Numbered from the stretch's first letter, positions 45,979 through 54,942 are shown. The stretch is 64,000 nt of DNA from an uncultured Porphyromonadaceae bacterium (GCA_947649495.1 CANSRU010000001.1:118837-182836), one strand, 5' to 3'. Numbers and translations are program-made. The notes: a model not told the origin generated them from the sequence alone.

Positions 45979-46528
45979 GGAAATAGCGCTAATCACCCGA
46001 TGCGTGGCGGTCGACGACCGCCGCGCCTTCGAGCGGTTGGTCGAGGAATATTCCCCCGGCCTGAGGCGCTTCATATTCAATCTCACAATGGGCGATGCCG
46101 CCCTCACCGACGATATATCGCAGGATGCCTTTATCAAAGCCTACACATCGCTGCGCTCATTCAAAGGCATGGCCCGCTTCAAGACATGGCTTTACCGCAT
46201 AGCCTACAATGAATACGTCACCTCAATGCGACGACGCTCCGAGGAGCATCTTGCCGACGACAGCTATGACCGTGCCATTGCCCGCAACGACTCAGGCAGT
46301 TCATCGCAGCAACGGCTCACTGAAATGCGTCACGACATAGAGGTGGGCATGAGAGCATTGTCAGATATCGAACGTACACTGGTGCTTCTATTCTATCTTG
46401 AAGACCGCCCTATTAAAGAGATTGTAAAGATTACGTCACTCCCCGAGGGTACCGTGAAATCCTACCTTTCGCGTGCCAAGAGCAAAATGGCCCAGGCCAT
46501 CACCGAATACAATAACCACGAATTATGA
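45962..46528 (+). CDS. ECF RNA polymerase sigma factor
   Basis: The 188-residue group 4 sigma factor has region 2 (about 20-90; DDISQDAFIKAYTSLRSF and ARFKTWLYRIAYNEYVTSM) and region 4 (about 130-180; YLEDRPIKEIVKITSLPEGT then VKSYLSRAKSKM). It directs RNA polymerase to a specific promoter set. It overlaps the DUF6249 gene at its 5' end and a small two-helix membrane protein gene by ATGA at its 3' end; the latter is a likely anti-sigma. Confidence 0.93.
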   Translation: MLSKIEEIALITRCVAVDDRRAFERLVEEYSPGLRRFIFNLTMGDAALTDDISQDAFIKAYTSLRSFKGMARFKTWLYRIAYNEYVTSMRRRSEEHLADDSYDRAIARNDSGSSSQQRLTEMRHDIEVGMRALSDIERTLVLLFYLEDRPIKEIVKITSLPEGTVKSYLSRAKSKMAQAITEYNNHEL

Positions 46529-46860
46529 AAACAGACAACAATAAAGAACTTTCCGACCGGCATCTGTCGCAACTGATCAAGCACAATCTGCTTGAGGCCC
46601 CACCCTCTCCATGGTTCACACGCAAGGTGCTCAACCGTCTACCTGAGCGTAAAATCAAAGTGGCCTCATTGGTGGAATACTCACTATATATAATAGGTAT
46701 CATCATATCGGGCATAGTTACAGCCCGCTTTGTTATCGACACCATCAGCACAGGCGTGATAACCGTAGGCAACCTTTTCACCTACGCCATGCTGTTCACA
46801 CTTTTCTGTTCTCTGATATACCTGCTTATATCGCCCTGGTACACCACCGAGATGGATTAA
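46525..46860 (+). CDS. Small two-TM protein, probable anti-sigma partner
   Basis: The 111-residue protein has a cytoplasmic N-terminus (about 1-45: LSQLIKHNLLEAPPSPWFTR) and two membrane helices (about 50-73 and 78-101). It is ATGA-coupled to the sigma factor gene. Anti-sigma factors in Bacteroidetes often follow the sigma gene this way, but the sequence shows no zinc-binding HxxxCxxC motif, so the role is inferred. It converges with a minus-strand lipoprotein gene and shares four stop-region bases. Confidence 0.72.
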   Translation: MKTDNNKELSDRHLSQLIKHNLLEAPPSPWFTRKVLNRLPERKIKVASLVEYSLYIIGIIISGIVTARFVIDTISTGVITVGNLFTYAMLFTLFCSLIYLLISPWYTTEMD

Positions 46861-47399
46861 ACTGCCGCCGAATCTACCGCAGCCACAGATTGGTCAGCCG
46901 GCTTCACTGAATCGGCAGGCGCTTTGGGTGCCACCTCGCCCTCTTCCACTCCCGCGGCCTCATCCTCACCCGAAAGTTGTTCACGGTAGGCATCGGCAAG
47001 TGCTTTCAGGTCCACCCCGGTCGATATACGCGCACGCTCCATGGCCTGACGCATATCATCGCCATTGTTGGATAGAGTTATATCGTAGACATCTACAAAC
47101 TTGCGTATCGTCACCAGACGTTTGCGCGACTGATGTGCCGACTCGGCATCATCGGCTATCCTCGCATATCCGAGCAACACCGCCACAGCTCCATGCGCAT
47201 CGAGGTCATCGGCATTGAGAGCGAGCGAATCTATCTCCGCCACATGCTCCACAGGATTTCCGCCTACTGCCGGCGAAATATCGAAATCGTCTCCGGCCAC
47301 AGTCTCTACCCTGTCTGTTTTTGTTCCACCGCACGATGCTGTCACCATGGCCATACCAACCGCCATGCAACTTATATATATCTTCAATCCTTTAATCAT
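46857..47399 (-). CDS. Predicted lipoprotein, unknown family
   Basis: The 180-residue protein has signal sequence and lipobox ending TASCGGT, so Cys23 is the likely lipid anchor. The mature part is helical, with an acidic, Ala/Pro-rich C-terminal tail (EEGEVAPKAPADSVKPADQ). A minus-strand -7 box (TACTTTTG, 47430-47437) lies 30 bases upstream. No domain recognised. Confidence 0.7.
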   Translation of the reverse strand: MIKGLKIYISCMAVGMAMVTASCGGTKTDRVETVAGDDFDISPAVGGNPVEHVAEIDSLALNADDLDAHGAVAVLLGYARIADDAESAHQSRKRLVTIRKFVDVYDITLSNNGDDMRQAMERARISTGVDLKALADAYREQLSGEDEAAGVEEGEVAPKAPADSVKPADQSVAAVDSAAV

Positions 47400-47429
47400 T
47401 AGTCCTGATATTTCAATGGTTTGCTATGG

Positions 47430-47437
47430 CAAAAGTA
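47430..47437 (-). promoter_or_regulatory. -7 box for lipoprotein gene
   Basis: The minus strand reads TACTTTTG, 30 bases upstream of the ATG at 47399. No TTTG is present at 20 bases. Confidence 0.4.
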
Positions 47438-47477
47438 GTGAAAAACGACGGATAATATATCCGACACCACAAAAAAT

Positions 47478-47509
47478 ATTGCATAATTGGTATTTAATAC
47501 CTATCTTTG
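47478..47509 (+). promoter_or_regulatory. Promoter of tRNA-Pro (ATTG-N20-TATCTTTG)
   Basis: TATCTTTG at 47502-47509 is a full -7 match, with ATTG (three of four bases of TTTG) at 47478-47481 exactly 20 bases upstream. The tRNA begins 55 bases later. Confidence 0.5.
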
Positions 47510-47564
47510 CACTCCACAAACACACCGCATGGCGAAACAACACAAACGTTTCCTTACGGTTATT

Positions 47565-47639
47565 CGGGGCGTAGCGCAGTCCGGTTAGCGCACCTGCTTT
47601 GGGAGCAGGGGGTCGAAGGTTCGAATCCTTTCACCCCGA
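47565..47639 (+). tRNA. tRNA-Pro (anticodon TGG), no encoded CCA
   Basis: The cloverleaf has D stem GCGC/GCGC, anticodon stem CCTGC/GCAGG and loop TTTGGGA (anticodon TGG). The T arm is GAAGG-TTCGAAT-CCTTT. The acceptor CGGGGCG/CACCCCG has one C-A mismatch at position 6:67 and a G-U at 49:65. Discriminator A is followed by CAC, so CCA must be added. A terminator follows. Confidence 0.92.
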
Positions 47640-47643
47640 CACT

Positions 47644-47685
47644 AAGAAAGCCAGTGATAATCAGCATCATTGGCTTTCTTTTTTT
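47644..47685 (+). terminator. Terminator after tRNA-Pro
   Basis: A 15-bp stem AAGAAAGCCAGTGAT (47644-47658) / ATCATTGGCTTTCTT (47666-47680), with one G-T pair, is followed by a T run. Confidence 0.88.
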
Positions 47686-47719
47686 GCCCTCAGATGGAAA
47701 TTGTGGGGCGTCTAATTGC

Positions 47720-47758
47720 AAAAAGAGATTCCCGGCCATAAGCAGAGAATCTCTTTTT
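47720..47758 (-). terminator. Terminator of alaS
   Basis: A 12-bp stem AAAAAGAGATTC (47720-47731) / GAATCTCTTTTT (47747-47758) on the minus strand ends in TTTTT, 23 bases past the alaS stop. Confidence 0.8.
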
Positions 47759-47781
47759 ATCTATCGTAATCCTATCGGCAA

Positions 47782-50409
47782 TCAATGCCCTTTGGCCATT
47801 GCCATAAGAGCCTCGAAAGCCTCCGATATACCATCTTTGTTCTTGCCGCCGGCCTGAGCGAATCCGGGCTGACCGCCACCGCCACCTTGAATCTTCTTGG
47901 CAGCCTCACGCACCATCTGCGATGCATTGCGACCCGATTTAACCAGATCGTCAGTAACCATGACGGTCAATAGCGGCTTGCCCGACATATCGACTGTAGC
48001 TGCTACAAATACAGTGTTTTCAGGCGATGCAGCCCTCACGGCAAATGCCACATTCTTCACCACATCAGGTATGCGGACACCTCCGAACGACACAATCTTC
48101 ACGCCATCTACCACCTGTGCTTTGGCTATCTGCTGCTGGGCGAGTGTATTCACCTTTTCTTTGAAATATTCCTCAACCTCCTTGTGAAGATCGGCGTTCT
48201 CAGCTATCGAGCGTCGGAGCGCAGCCACCACATCAGGAGCATTATTAAGCATTCCGGCCATCTCACGGAGTGTCGTGGTAAGCTCATCCATGGCATTTTC
48301 CACAGCCACACCGGTTATAGCCTCTATACGGCGTATACCTGCTGCGATACTACTCTCCGACACTATGCGTATCATACCTATGTTGCCTGTATTGGCCACA
48401 TGTGTACCGCCACAAAGTTCTACCGAATCACCATATTTTATCACACGCACCTCATCGCCATATTTCTCGCCAAACAGCGCCATGGCACCCATGGCCTGCG
48501 CTTCGGCTATAGGCACATTCCGGCGCTCGTCGCGGGCTATCGCCTCACGCACCTTTGCATTGGCCTTGTGCTCAACCTCGCGTATTTCCTCCGGGGTAAG
48601 TTTCTGGAAGTGTGAGAAGTCAAAGCGAAGTATGTCGGGCGACACAAACGAACCGCGCTGCTCCACGTGAGTACCGAGCACCTCGCGCAACGCTTCGTGC
48701 AGAAGGTGTGTGGCCGTGTGGTTGCACGATGTAGCCTGACGCGCATCCTTATCTATGCGGGCAGTGAATTTCACAGCGACATCGGCCGGCATTTTCTTTA
48801 CCAGATGAACTGCCATACCATTCTCACGCTTTGTATCGTATATTTCGGTCACACTGCCATCAGGAGCCACGAGCACACCTCGGTCGCCGACCTGACCACC
48901 CATCTCGGCATAGAAAGGCGACTTGGCAAGCACCACCTGATAATACTCACCCTTCTTCTGCTTCACCTTGCGGTAACGCAATATTCCGGTTTCGGTTTCC
49001 GTCAAGTCATATCCCACAAATTCAGGCTCACCCTCGGCCACTGTGGTCCAATCGTCAGTCTCCACGGCAGCGGCATTGCGGGCACGCTCTTTCTGCGCCT
49101 GCATCTCACGGTCGAAACCGGCCTGGTCGAGCGTCATGCCGTTTTCTTTAAGTATAAGTTCGGTAAGGTCAAGCGGGAATCCGTATGTATCGTATAGCAC
49201 AAACGCCTCCTTGCCTGATATTTCGGTCTTGCCGGCACCCTTCGCGGCAGCAATAGCGCCGTCAAGCATACGTATGCCGTTTTCAAGTGTGCGCAGGAAC
49301 GAATCCTCCTCCTCCTTTATCACTTTCATTATCAGCTCACGCTGTGCGGGGAGTTCGGGATATGCCTCTCCCATGCTCTCAATCAGGGTATCGACGAGTT
49401 TATACATGAAAGCCTGCTTCTGGTCAAGGAACGTATAGGCATATCGCACTGCACGACGCAATATACGGCGGATAACATATCCGGCCTTGGCATTGCCCGG
49501 CAGCTGTGAGTCGGCTATCGAGAACGCTATGGTGCGCACATGGTCGGCAATTACGCGCATCGCTATATCCACCTTGGCATCCTCACCATATTTCTTACCC
49601 GAGAGAGCGGCAATCTTGCCTATCAGCGGAGTGAACACATCGGTATCGTAATTGGAAGTCTTGCCCTGAAGAGCCATGCAAAGACGCTCGAATCCCATGC
49701 CGGTATCGATAACCTTGGCAGGCAGCGGTTCGAGCGAACCGTCGGCTTTGCGGTTATATTGCATGAACACGAGGTTCCATATCTCTATCACCTGCGGATG
49801 GTCGTGGTTCACCAACTCACGTCCGGGCTTGGCTGCGCGCTCAGCGTCAGAGCGGAGGTCGATGTGTATTTCCGAACAAGGGCCACAAGGACCTGTATCG
49901 CCCATCTCCCAGAAATTATCATGCTTGTTTCCATTAATTATATGGTCGGCCGGAAGATGCTTTTCCCAATAACCGGCAGCCTCGTCATCGCGTGTCAGCC
50001 CCTCTTCAGACGAGCCTTCAAACACTGTGGCATACAACCGTTTGGGGTCAAGTTTCAACACATCCACCAGATATTCCCAGGCCCAGTCTATAGCCTCACG
50101 CTTGAAATAATCGCCGAAGCTCCAGTTGCCGAGCATCTCGAACATGGTGTGGTGGTATGTATCCATACCCACCTCTTCGAGGTCGTTGTGCTTACCGCTC
50201 ACGCGCAGACACTTCTGCGAATCGGCCACACGAGGAAATTTCGCCGCCGCATTGCCAAGAATTATATCCTTGAACTGGTTCATACCGGCGTTGGTAAACA
50301 TCAATGTGGGATCGTCCTTGATCACCATCGGGGCCGAAGGCACTATACGGTGGCCTTTGTCACGGAAAAAGTCTTTGAACGACTCTCGTATTTCCTTAGC
50401 TGTAAGCAT
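47782..50409 (-). CDS. alaS: Alanine-tRNA ligase
   Basis: AlaRS charges tRNA-Ala. The 875-residue length is standard. The N-terminal catalytic domain begins with the family opening of tRNA-recognition residues ([20 protein letters not shown]). The editing domain carries the metal ligands HTATHLLH and [10 protein letters not shown] (HxxxH and CxxxH). The Gly-rich C-terminal segment [15 protein letters not shown] precedes the end. A minus-strand -7 box lies upstream and overlaps the promoter of the divergent MerR gene. Confidence 0.98.
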   Translation of the reverse strand: MLTAKEIRESFKDFFRDKGHRIVPSAPMVIKDDPTLMFTNAGMNQFKDIILGNAAAKFPRVADSQKCLRVSGKHNDLEEVGMDTYHHTMFEMLGNWSFGDYFKREAIDWAWEYLVDVLKLDPKRLYATVFEGSSEEGLTRDDEAAGYWEKHLPADHIINGNKHDNFWEMGDTGPCGPCSEIHIDLRSDAERAAKPGRELVNHDHPQVIEIWNLVFMQYNRKADGSLEPLPAKVIDTGMGFERLCMALQGKTSNYDTDVFTPLIGKIAALSGKKYGEDAKVDIAMRVIADHVRTIAFSIADSQLPGNAKAGYVIRRILRRAVRYAYTFLDQKQAFMYKLVDTLIESMGEAYPELPAQRELIMKVIKEEEDSFLRTLENGIRMLDGAIAAAKGAGKTEISGKEAFVLYDTYGFPLDLTELILKENGMTLDQAGFDREMQAQKERARNAAAVETDDWTTVAEGEPEFVGYDLTETETGILRYRKVKQKKGEYYQVVLAKSPFYAEMGGQVGDRGVLVAPDGSVTEIYDTKRENGMAVHLVKKMPADVAVKFTARIDKDARQATSCNHTATHLLHEALREVLGTHVEQRGSFVSPDILRFDFSHFQKLTPEEIREVEHKANAKVREAIARDERRNVPIAEAQAMGAMALFGEKYGDEVRVIKYGDSVELCGGTHVANTGNIGMIRIVSESSIAAGIRRIEAITGVAVENAMDELTTTLREMAGMLNNAPDVVAALRRSIAENADLHKEVEEYFKEKVNTLAQQQIAKAQVVDGVKIVSFGGVRIPDVVKNVAFAVRAASPENTVFVAATVDMSGKPLLTVMVTDDLVKSGRNASQMVREAAKKIQGGGGGQPGFAQAGGKNKDGISEAFEALMAMAKGH

Positions 50410-50461
50410 TTTTGTATTTAATTGTTGATTGTTTTACTATGTTGGTTCACAAAATGATGTG

Positions 50462-50489
50462 CAAAATTAAAGGTAATTTATTACTTTTG
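50462..50489. promoter_or_regulatory. Divergent -7 boxes for alaS and MerR gene
   Basis: TAATTTTG on the minus strand (50462-50469) serves alaS, and TACTTTTG on the plus strand (50482-50489) serves the MerR-type gene. The two promoters must overlap. Confidence 0.45.
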
Positions 50490-50516
50490 CAACACCACAC
50501 CTTATTATATAGAGTA

Positions 50517-50852
50517 ATGGACACGCTCGACAAAAAATACTACAAGATATCTGAAGTTGCCGAACTGCTCGACATACCCGCCTCAACCCTACGTTTCTGG
50601 GAAAAGAGCTTTACTGAGATAAAGCCACGGCGCAACGACCACGGCACCCGCTTCTACACTCCGGCCGATATCGACAAGATAGCTATGATCCATTATCTTG
50701 TAAAGGAACGAGGCCTCAAACTCGAGGCTGCGCAGGAGCAGATACGCTCCAACCCCCACGGCATAGAACGCCGCCACCACACCGTTGCCCGCCTCAAGGA
50801 GATGCGTGCCCGCGTCCAGTCGCTCCTCGACGCCCTCCACTCCCTGCGGTAA
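50517..50852 (+). CDS. MerR family transcriptional regulator
   Basis: The 111-residue protein has an N-terminal MerR winged helix: KYYKISEVAELLDIPASTLR, then FWEKSFTEIKPRRNDHGTRF and YTPADIDKIAMIHYLVKERG. A short C-terminal helix (ARLKEMRARVQSLLDALHSL) is a dimerisation element. There is no effector domain. ATG 50517 is chosen because it lies after the -7 box (50482-50489) and starts at the usual MerR position; the frame is open back to 50412. Confidence 0.9.
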   Translation: MDTLDKKYYKISEVAELLDIPASTLRFWEKSFTEIKPRRNDHGTRFYTPADIDKIAMIHYLVKERGLKLEAAQEQIRSNPHGIERRHHTVARLKEMRARVQSLLDALHSLR

Positions 50853-50860
50853 ATATAATT

Positions 50861-51412
50861 ATGGAATTTATACCACAGCAAGGCAATTACAGAAACCTGA
50901 TAGCATTTCAAAAATCGGAATGCATCTACGACATAACATATCATTTCGCACACCGATTCTTAAATATTGGCGACCGTACCATAGATCAGATGATACAATC
51001 CGCCCGTTCCGGGAAGCAAAACATTGCTGAAGGATGCGCCGCATCTACCACATCAAAAGAAACCGAAATAAAACTTCTTAACGTTGCGCGGGCTTCATTG
51101 CAAGAGCTCTTGCTTGACTATGAGGACTATCTAAGGGTTCGCAATCTTGACCTATGGACTGACAATCATCCTAAAGCACTACAATGCAGAAGGGTATGTA
51201 CACACCACAATGAATCCTCATACTATCGGGAAAGAATTCCACACCGATCAGATGAAGTAGTAGCAAATTTAGCCATCACACTCATTCATCAGACAGATGT
51301 GTTCTTGAGGAAACTGATTGAGACAGCTAAAAGCGAATTCATCAAAAATGGCGGAATACGTGAGCAGATGTCGCAAGCACGTATAGCCTATCGCAAAAGA
51401 AATGAATATTAG
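50861..51412 (+). CDS. Four-helix bundle protein with suffix domain
   Basis: The 183-residue protein begins with a 23S-rRNA-intervening-sequence-type four-helix bundle (RNLIAFQKSECIYDITYHFA, then QMIQSARSGKQNIAEGCAA). A C-terminal suffix-like helical region (EVVANLAITLIHQTDVFLRK) follows. Some members are encoded in rRNA inserts; this one is a free-standing gene eight bases after the MerR gene. Function is unknown. It looks more AT-rich than its neighbours by eye. Confidence 0.8.
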   Translation: MEFIPQQGNYRNLIAFQKSECIYDITYHFAHRFLNIGDRTIDQMIQSARSGKQNIAEGCAASTTSKETEIKLLNVARASLQELLLDYEDYLRVRNLDLWTDNHPKALQCRRVCTHHNESSYYRERIPHRSDEVVANLAITLIHQTDVFLRKLIETAKSEFIKNGGIREQMSQARIAYRKRNEY

Positions 51413-51466
51413 ACTAATTAGACCAATTGGGCTAATTGGAGTATTGGAGTATTGGACTAATCAACC
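51410..51466 (+). repeat. Degenerate micro-repeat TTGG/ACTAAT
   Basis: Runs of TTGG, GTATTGGA and ACTAAT are repeated in short order (CTAATTAGACCAATTGG, GCTAATTGGAGTATTGG). A related run lies at 53855-53886. The rest of the 241-base gap to the next gene holds a -7 box at 51569-51576. Confidence 0.45.
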
Positions 51467-51568
51467 CGATTTTATTCCACACTCACTATTTTTTGGTCAA
51501 AATGTTAAAAATGTGGGGTTGAGAGTGTCAAAAGTGTAACGGCGTGGTGGTTTTAGGCAAATAAGTAT

Positions 51569-51576
51569 TAATTTTG
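51569..51576 (+). promoter_or_regulatory. -7 box for PCMD/calycin-like gene
   Basis: TAATTTTG lies 77 bases before the ATG at 51654. No TTTG lies at 20-base spacing. Confidence 0.4.
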
Positions 51577-51653
51577 CGCCGTGATTTTGCATAAAACCGT
51601 CAATACCACAGGGAGACGGTGATACAAACAATGTAATAACCAACACAGTGAAT

Positions 51654-53363
51654 ATGAAAAAACTTTACACAACACTATTAACCATTGCTGCCACAGCCCT
51701 CTCCATTCAGGCTCAACAGCTCCCCAACGTAGGGTTTGAGAATTGGAAAACCGAATGTGGCAACAGCGAATCGTTCGGCGACAAGACAGGAATGGTGCAG
51801 CGTCCCAACACCGAACCTGCCGACTGGAACGGTTCAAGCGTAAACCAGACTGTCAAAGTTATAATGAATATAAACAAAAAAGAACAGTTGGTTTTTGAAG
51901 CTGACGGTAAAAATGGGAAAGGCGTAAAACTCAAGAACGTATATATCGGCGCAGGTAGCATAGGTTCTGTTGCTCCAGGATACATCTCATTCGGAACACC
52001 ATGGGTCAACGCGACCGCATCTTTATCAAAATGCGATGGCGGCACATACGGTGGCATGAACTACACATATCGTCCGGATGCCATTATTGGTGATTTCAAA
52101 CGTGTCGATACCAACGATGAAGTATCGCACATCATTGTATATGCCTGGAAAGGAACTTTCAAATCAAATGTTGGCGAAAAATCCAATCCTACAAACGAAC
52201 GTGATGATGTGGACCGCGCTATAATGGCTCGCGACAATGCCCATTTGACATCCAACTCCAATGGCACACGTATAGCATACGCTGACTACACATTTAAAAG
52301 TACCGCTAATAACGGATGGGAAACTATCGTGGTTCCTCTTACTTACGAAAACAATTCCGCTCCGGAAAAAATCAATGTAGTTGTGTGCAGCGGCGACTAT
52401 TGGACCCGCGACAACATGAAAGACCAGACAGAACTTCATGCCGACAATGTCCGCATGCTGTTCTACTCCCGTCTTTCCGCACTTAGTGTGAACGGCACAC
52501 CGGTAAATGGTTTTGACCCCGATAATTTCGCATATACCATTGATGCAGAAATGCCCGCCGACGCTTCGGCCATCTCTTACACCACAATGGGCAACAGTGG
52601 CTCGACTACCGAAAATGTAGCACTCGACAAAGAGAACGCACAGGTTCTTGTAACCGTGAAAAACGATTACGAAGGTGGCACAGATATAGATGGCGAGACA
52701 AGCCACACCTACACCCTCCAGTTCAACAAGAACAACCTTGAAACTCCCGAAGATCCCACCGACAAAGACGCATACAAGGGTTCACTTCATGTCGTAATAA
52801 AAGACATGGATATGGACACAACTCAAGATGATCAGACCGTATATATTGAGAACACCGGAGCCGGCAAATGCATATTCTCCCTGCCCAACTTCTCGTTTGG
52901 CGATATACCGGTTGGCGACATTCTGCTCAACGATGTAAAGGTTACAGAAAATGCCGATGGTACATTCTCATACTCCGGTTCGGCCCAAAATATGAAACTT
53001 GGCCCGGATAAAGATGAGGAAGGCAACGATGTTCCCGACGAAGGCAAACTGGATGTTGATGTCACACTTACCGGCACAATAGATGCCACAGGTAAGGCAC
53101 AAATGATAATATCTGTAATCTGGCACTTAGATGAGGAGACAGCCGCCGCGATGGACCTCCCGCTTAATGTGCCCATCGATGTTGAATTCAACGGCCAGGG
53201 CCCCAAACCCACCGCCGCTATCGACGACATAACCGTTGACAACTCTAACGCACCTGTAGAATATTACAACCTCCAGGGCATGCGTGTCAACGCCTCCAAC
53301 CTCACCCCCGGCATCTACATCCGCCGTCAGGGTACCGAGGTTACCAAAATCTACGTTCGGTAA
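51654..53363 (+). CDS. PCMD / calycin-like secreted protein with C-terminal sorting-like tail
   Basis: The 569-residue protein has a signal peptide (MKKLYTTLLTIAATALSIQA). The N-terminal part resembles a PCMD domain (PNVGFENWKT... to HADNVRMLFYS). A linker and a calycin-like beta domain follow at about 370-510 (DKDAYKGSLHVVIKD). The C-terminus YYNLQGMRVNASNLTPGIYI... resembles type IX sorting tails. ATG 51654 is preferred over the upstream GTG at 51648. The gene stands alone with a strong terminator downstream. Probably surface-exposed; ligand unknown. Confidence 0.78.
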   Translation: MKKLYTTLLTIAATALSIQAQQLPNVGFENWKTECGNSESFGDKTGMVQRPNTEPADWNGSSVNQTVKVIMNINKKEQLVFEADGKNGKGVKLKNVYIGAGSIGSVAPGYISFGTPWVNATASLSKCDGGTYGGMNYTYRPDAIIGDFKRVDTNDEVSHIIVYAWKGTFKSNVGEKSNPTNERDDVDRAIMARDNAHLTSNSNGTRIAYADYTFKSTANNGWETIVVPLTYENNSAPEKINVVVCSGDYWTRDNMKDQTELHADNVRMLFYSRLSALSVNGTPVNGFDPDNFAYTIDAEMPADASAISYTTMGNSGSTTENVALDKENAQVLVTVKNDYEGGTDIDGETSHTYTLQFNKNNLETPEDPTDKDAYKGSLHVVIKDMDMDTTQDDQTVYIENTGAGKCIFSLPNFSFGDIPVGDILLNDVKVTENADGTFSYSGSAQNMKLGPDKDEEGNDVPDEGKLDVDVTLTGTIDATGKAQMIISVIWHLDEETAAAMDLPLNVPIDVEFNGQGPKPTAAIDDITVDNSNAPVEYYNLQGMRVNASNLTPGIYIRRQGTEVTKIYVR

Positions 53364-53386
53364 TAAAACAATACCCTATATACCCG

Positions 53387-53421
53387 ATGCGGGGTTGGAT
53401 GTATTTCATCCAACCCCGCAT
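53387..53421 (+). terminator. Terminator of PCMD/calycin-like gene
   Basis: A 15-bp stem ATGCGGGGTTGGATG (53387-53401) / CATCCAACCCCGCAT (53407-53421) with a five-base loop is followed by TTCATTTA. Confidence 0.85.
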
Positions 53422-53457
53422 TTCATTTATCACATTCATCAATAAAAAGAGATTCAG

Positions 53458-53479
53458 TGGCGTACCCAAGGGCACGCCA
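53458..53479. repeat. Imperfect palindrome next to tandem repeat
   Basis: TGGCGTACCC (53458-53467) and GGGCACGCCA (53470-53479) form an inverted repeat with one mismatch, immediately before the 117-bp tandem array. Confidence 0.5.
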
Positions 53480-53487
53480 CAAAAAGA

Positions 53488-53820
53488 AGGTGGACTTTCC
53501 TGCAATCGAGTTCCCACTAAACCGGCCTGTGAGGGGCGGTGGATTTCTTGCCACCGCACAGAGAGGGCAAGAATGCCCTCTCTCCTACCAACACCAACAA
53601 AAAAAGGTGGACTTTCCGCAATCGATTTCCCACCAAACCGGCCTGTGAGGGGCGGTGGCTTCCTTGCCACCGCATAAAGAGGGCAGGAATGCCCTCTCTC
53701 CTACCAACACCAACAAAAAAAGGTGGACTTTCCTGCAATCGATTTCCCACCAAACCGGCCTGTGAGGGGCGGGGGCTTTCTTGCCACCGCACAGAGAGGG
53801 CAGGAATGCCCTCTCTCCTA
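53488..53820. repeat. 117-bp tandem repeat, about 2.8 copies, each with two palindromes
   Basis: Units start at 53488, 53605 and 53721 (periods 117 and 116 bases); the last ends near 53820. Each unit has inverted repeat A (GCGGTGG...CCACCGC, 53536-53557 in copy 1) and inverted repeat B (AGAGAGGGCA...TGCCCTCTCT, 53560-53583 in copy 1). Copies differ by scattered substitutions. Open frames on both strands span it but are repeat-derived. Confidence 0.85.
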
Positions 53821-53854
53821 ACGCGATGTCCGCCCATCAATCATAATTTCGCCT

Positions 53855-53886
53855 ATTTGACCAATTGGACTAATCAGACCAATGGT
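53855..53886 (+). repeat. Second copy of the TTGG/ACTAAT micro-repeat
   Basis: TTTGACCAATTGGACTAATC followed by AGACCAATGG resembles the run at 51410-51466. It lies just before the SPFH operon terminator. Confidence 0.4.
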
Positions 53887-53900
53887 GATACTAACAAACA

Positions 53901-53932
53901 GCGAGAGGCAACCCATCCAGGTTGCCTCTCGC
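53901..53932 (-). terminator. Terminator of NfeD-SPFH operon
   Basis: A 13-bp perfect stem GCGAGAGGCAACC (53901-53913) / GGTTGCCTCTCGC (53920-53932) lies 19 bases beyond the SPFH gene stop on the minus strand and is followed by TGTTTGTTAG. The T run is weak. Confidence 0.65.
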
Positions 53933-53950
53933 AATTCTTATAACAATTTC

Positions 53951-54928
53951 TTATTTATTGAATATCTCCTTGATGCTGCCAAGCGAGCCAAGCACTCCGG
54001 TAGCCTCGTAGGGGACATATACCGTCTTGCCATCGCGGCCGTTGACCATCTCGCCGAGAGTGTCGATATACTTCATGGCAAGCATGTACGATGCCGGATT
54101 GGTGTTGGATGCTGCCACAGCCTCGCTCACACGCCGTATGGCCTCAGCTTCAGCCTCGGCCTGAAGAATTTTGGCACGAGCCTCGCCCTCAGCCTTTAGA
54201 ATTTCTGCCTGCTTGGCGGCCTCAGCCTGATTTATCTGCGATTGCTTCTCACCTTCCGAACGAAGTATCAGCGACTTCTTCTCACCCTCGGCATTCAGAA
54301 TCTCGGCACGGCGGTTACGTTCGGCCTGCATCTGCTTCTCCATAGCCTCACGCACACTCTCGGGCGGAGTGATATCCTGAAGTTCCACACGGTTCACTTT
54401 CACGCCCCATTTGTTGGTGGCATCGTCGAGTATGGCCTGCAGCTTGGCGTTGATGGTGTCGCGTGATGTAAGAGTTTCGTCAAGCTCCATCTCCCCTATC
54501 ACATTACGTAGAGAAGTCTGCGTGAGTTTCTCTATTGCGTTGGGAAGATTATCAATCTCGTAGACCGATTTCTTGGGGTCGACAATCTGGAAATACAGCA
54601 GAGCGTTAATCTCAGTGGTTACATTGTCCTTGGTGATAACCTGCTGCGAGGGAAAGTCGTAGACCTGCTCGCGTAGGTCGATAACACTTGTTGTGGACAC
54701 GCGCACATAGACACGGCCATTGGGCAGATGCTCCACACGGCGGGTATATACCACCTTGGGCTTGTCGATAAACGGCCATATTATGTTCAGTCCGGCAGGA
54801 AGCACGCTATGGAAGCGTCCGAGACGTTCGATAACCCGTGTTTCCGACTGGGGAACAACCTTCACACCGTTGGCCACGATAATAATGGCGAGGAGCACTA
54901 TCACTCCGAGTGTAATCCAAATTTCCAT
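53951..54928 (-). CDS. SPFH/band 7 (stomatin-like) protein
   Basis: The 325-residue protein has one N-terminal membrane helix (about 2-22) and a band 7 domain (about 25-190: VPQSETRVIERLGRFHSVLP). A long Glu/Ala/Gln-rich coiled coil follows (AEILNAEGEKKSLILRSEGE, QAEAAKQAEILKAEGEARA). Stomatin-like proteins form membrane microdomain scaffolds and regulate proteases. It lies 14 bases after an NfeD gene, the usual partner pairing. Confidence 0.95.
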   Translation of the reverse strand: MEIWITLGVIVLLAIIIVANGVKVVPQSETRVIERLGRFHSVLPAGLNIIWPFIDKPKVVYTRRVEHLPNGRVYVRVSTTSVIDLREQVYDFPSQQVITKDNVTTEINALLYFQIVDPKKSVYEIDNLPNAIEKLTQTSLRNVIGEMELDETLTSRDTINAKLQAILDDATNKWGVKVNRVELQDITPPESVREAMEKQMQAERNRRAEILNAEGEKKSLILRSEGEKQSQINQAEAAKQAEILKAEGEARAKILQAEAEAEAIRRVSEAVAASNTNPASYMLAMKYIDTLGEMVNGRDGKTVYVPYEATGVLGSLGSIKEIFNK

Positions 54929-54942
54929 GATAATTGAGGTAT

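Noticed and set aside
49540-50421. 293-codon plus-strand frame
   Set aside because: It lies antisense to alaS, which is clearly the real gene.
53458-53820. CRISPR array
   Set aside because: Repeats are 117 bp, contiguous, with no variable spacers, and no cas genes are present.
53539-53943. Frames inside the 117-bp repeat
   Set aside because: They follow the repeat period on both strands and have no protein pattern.
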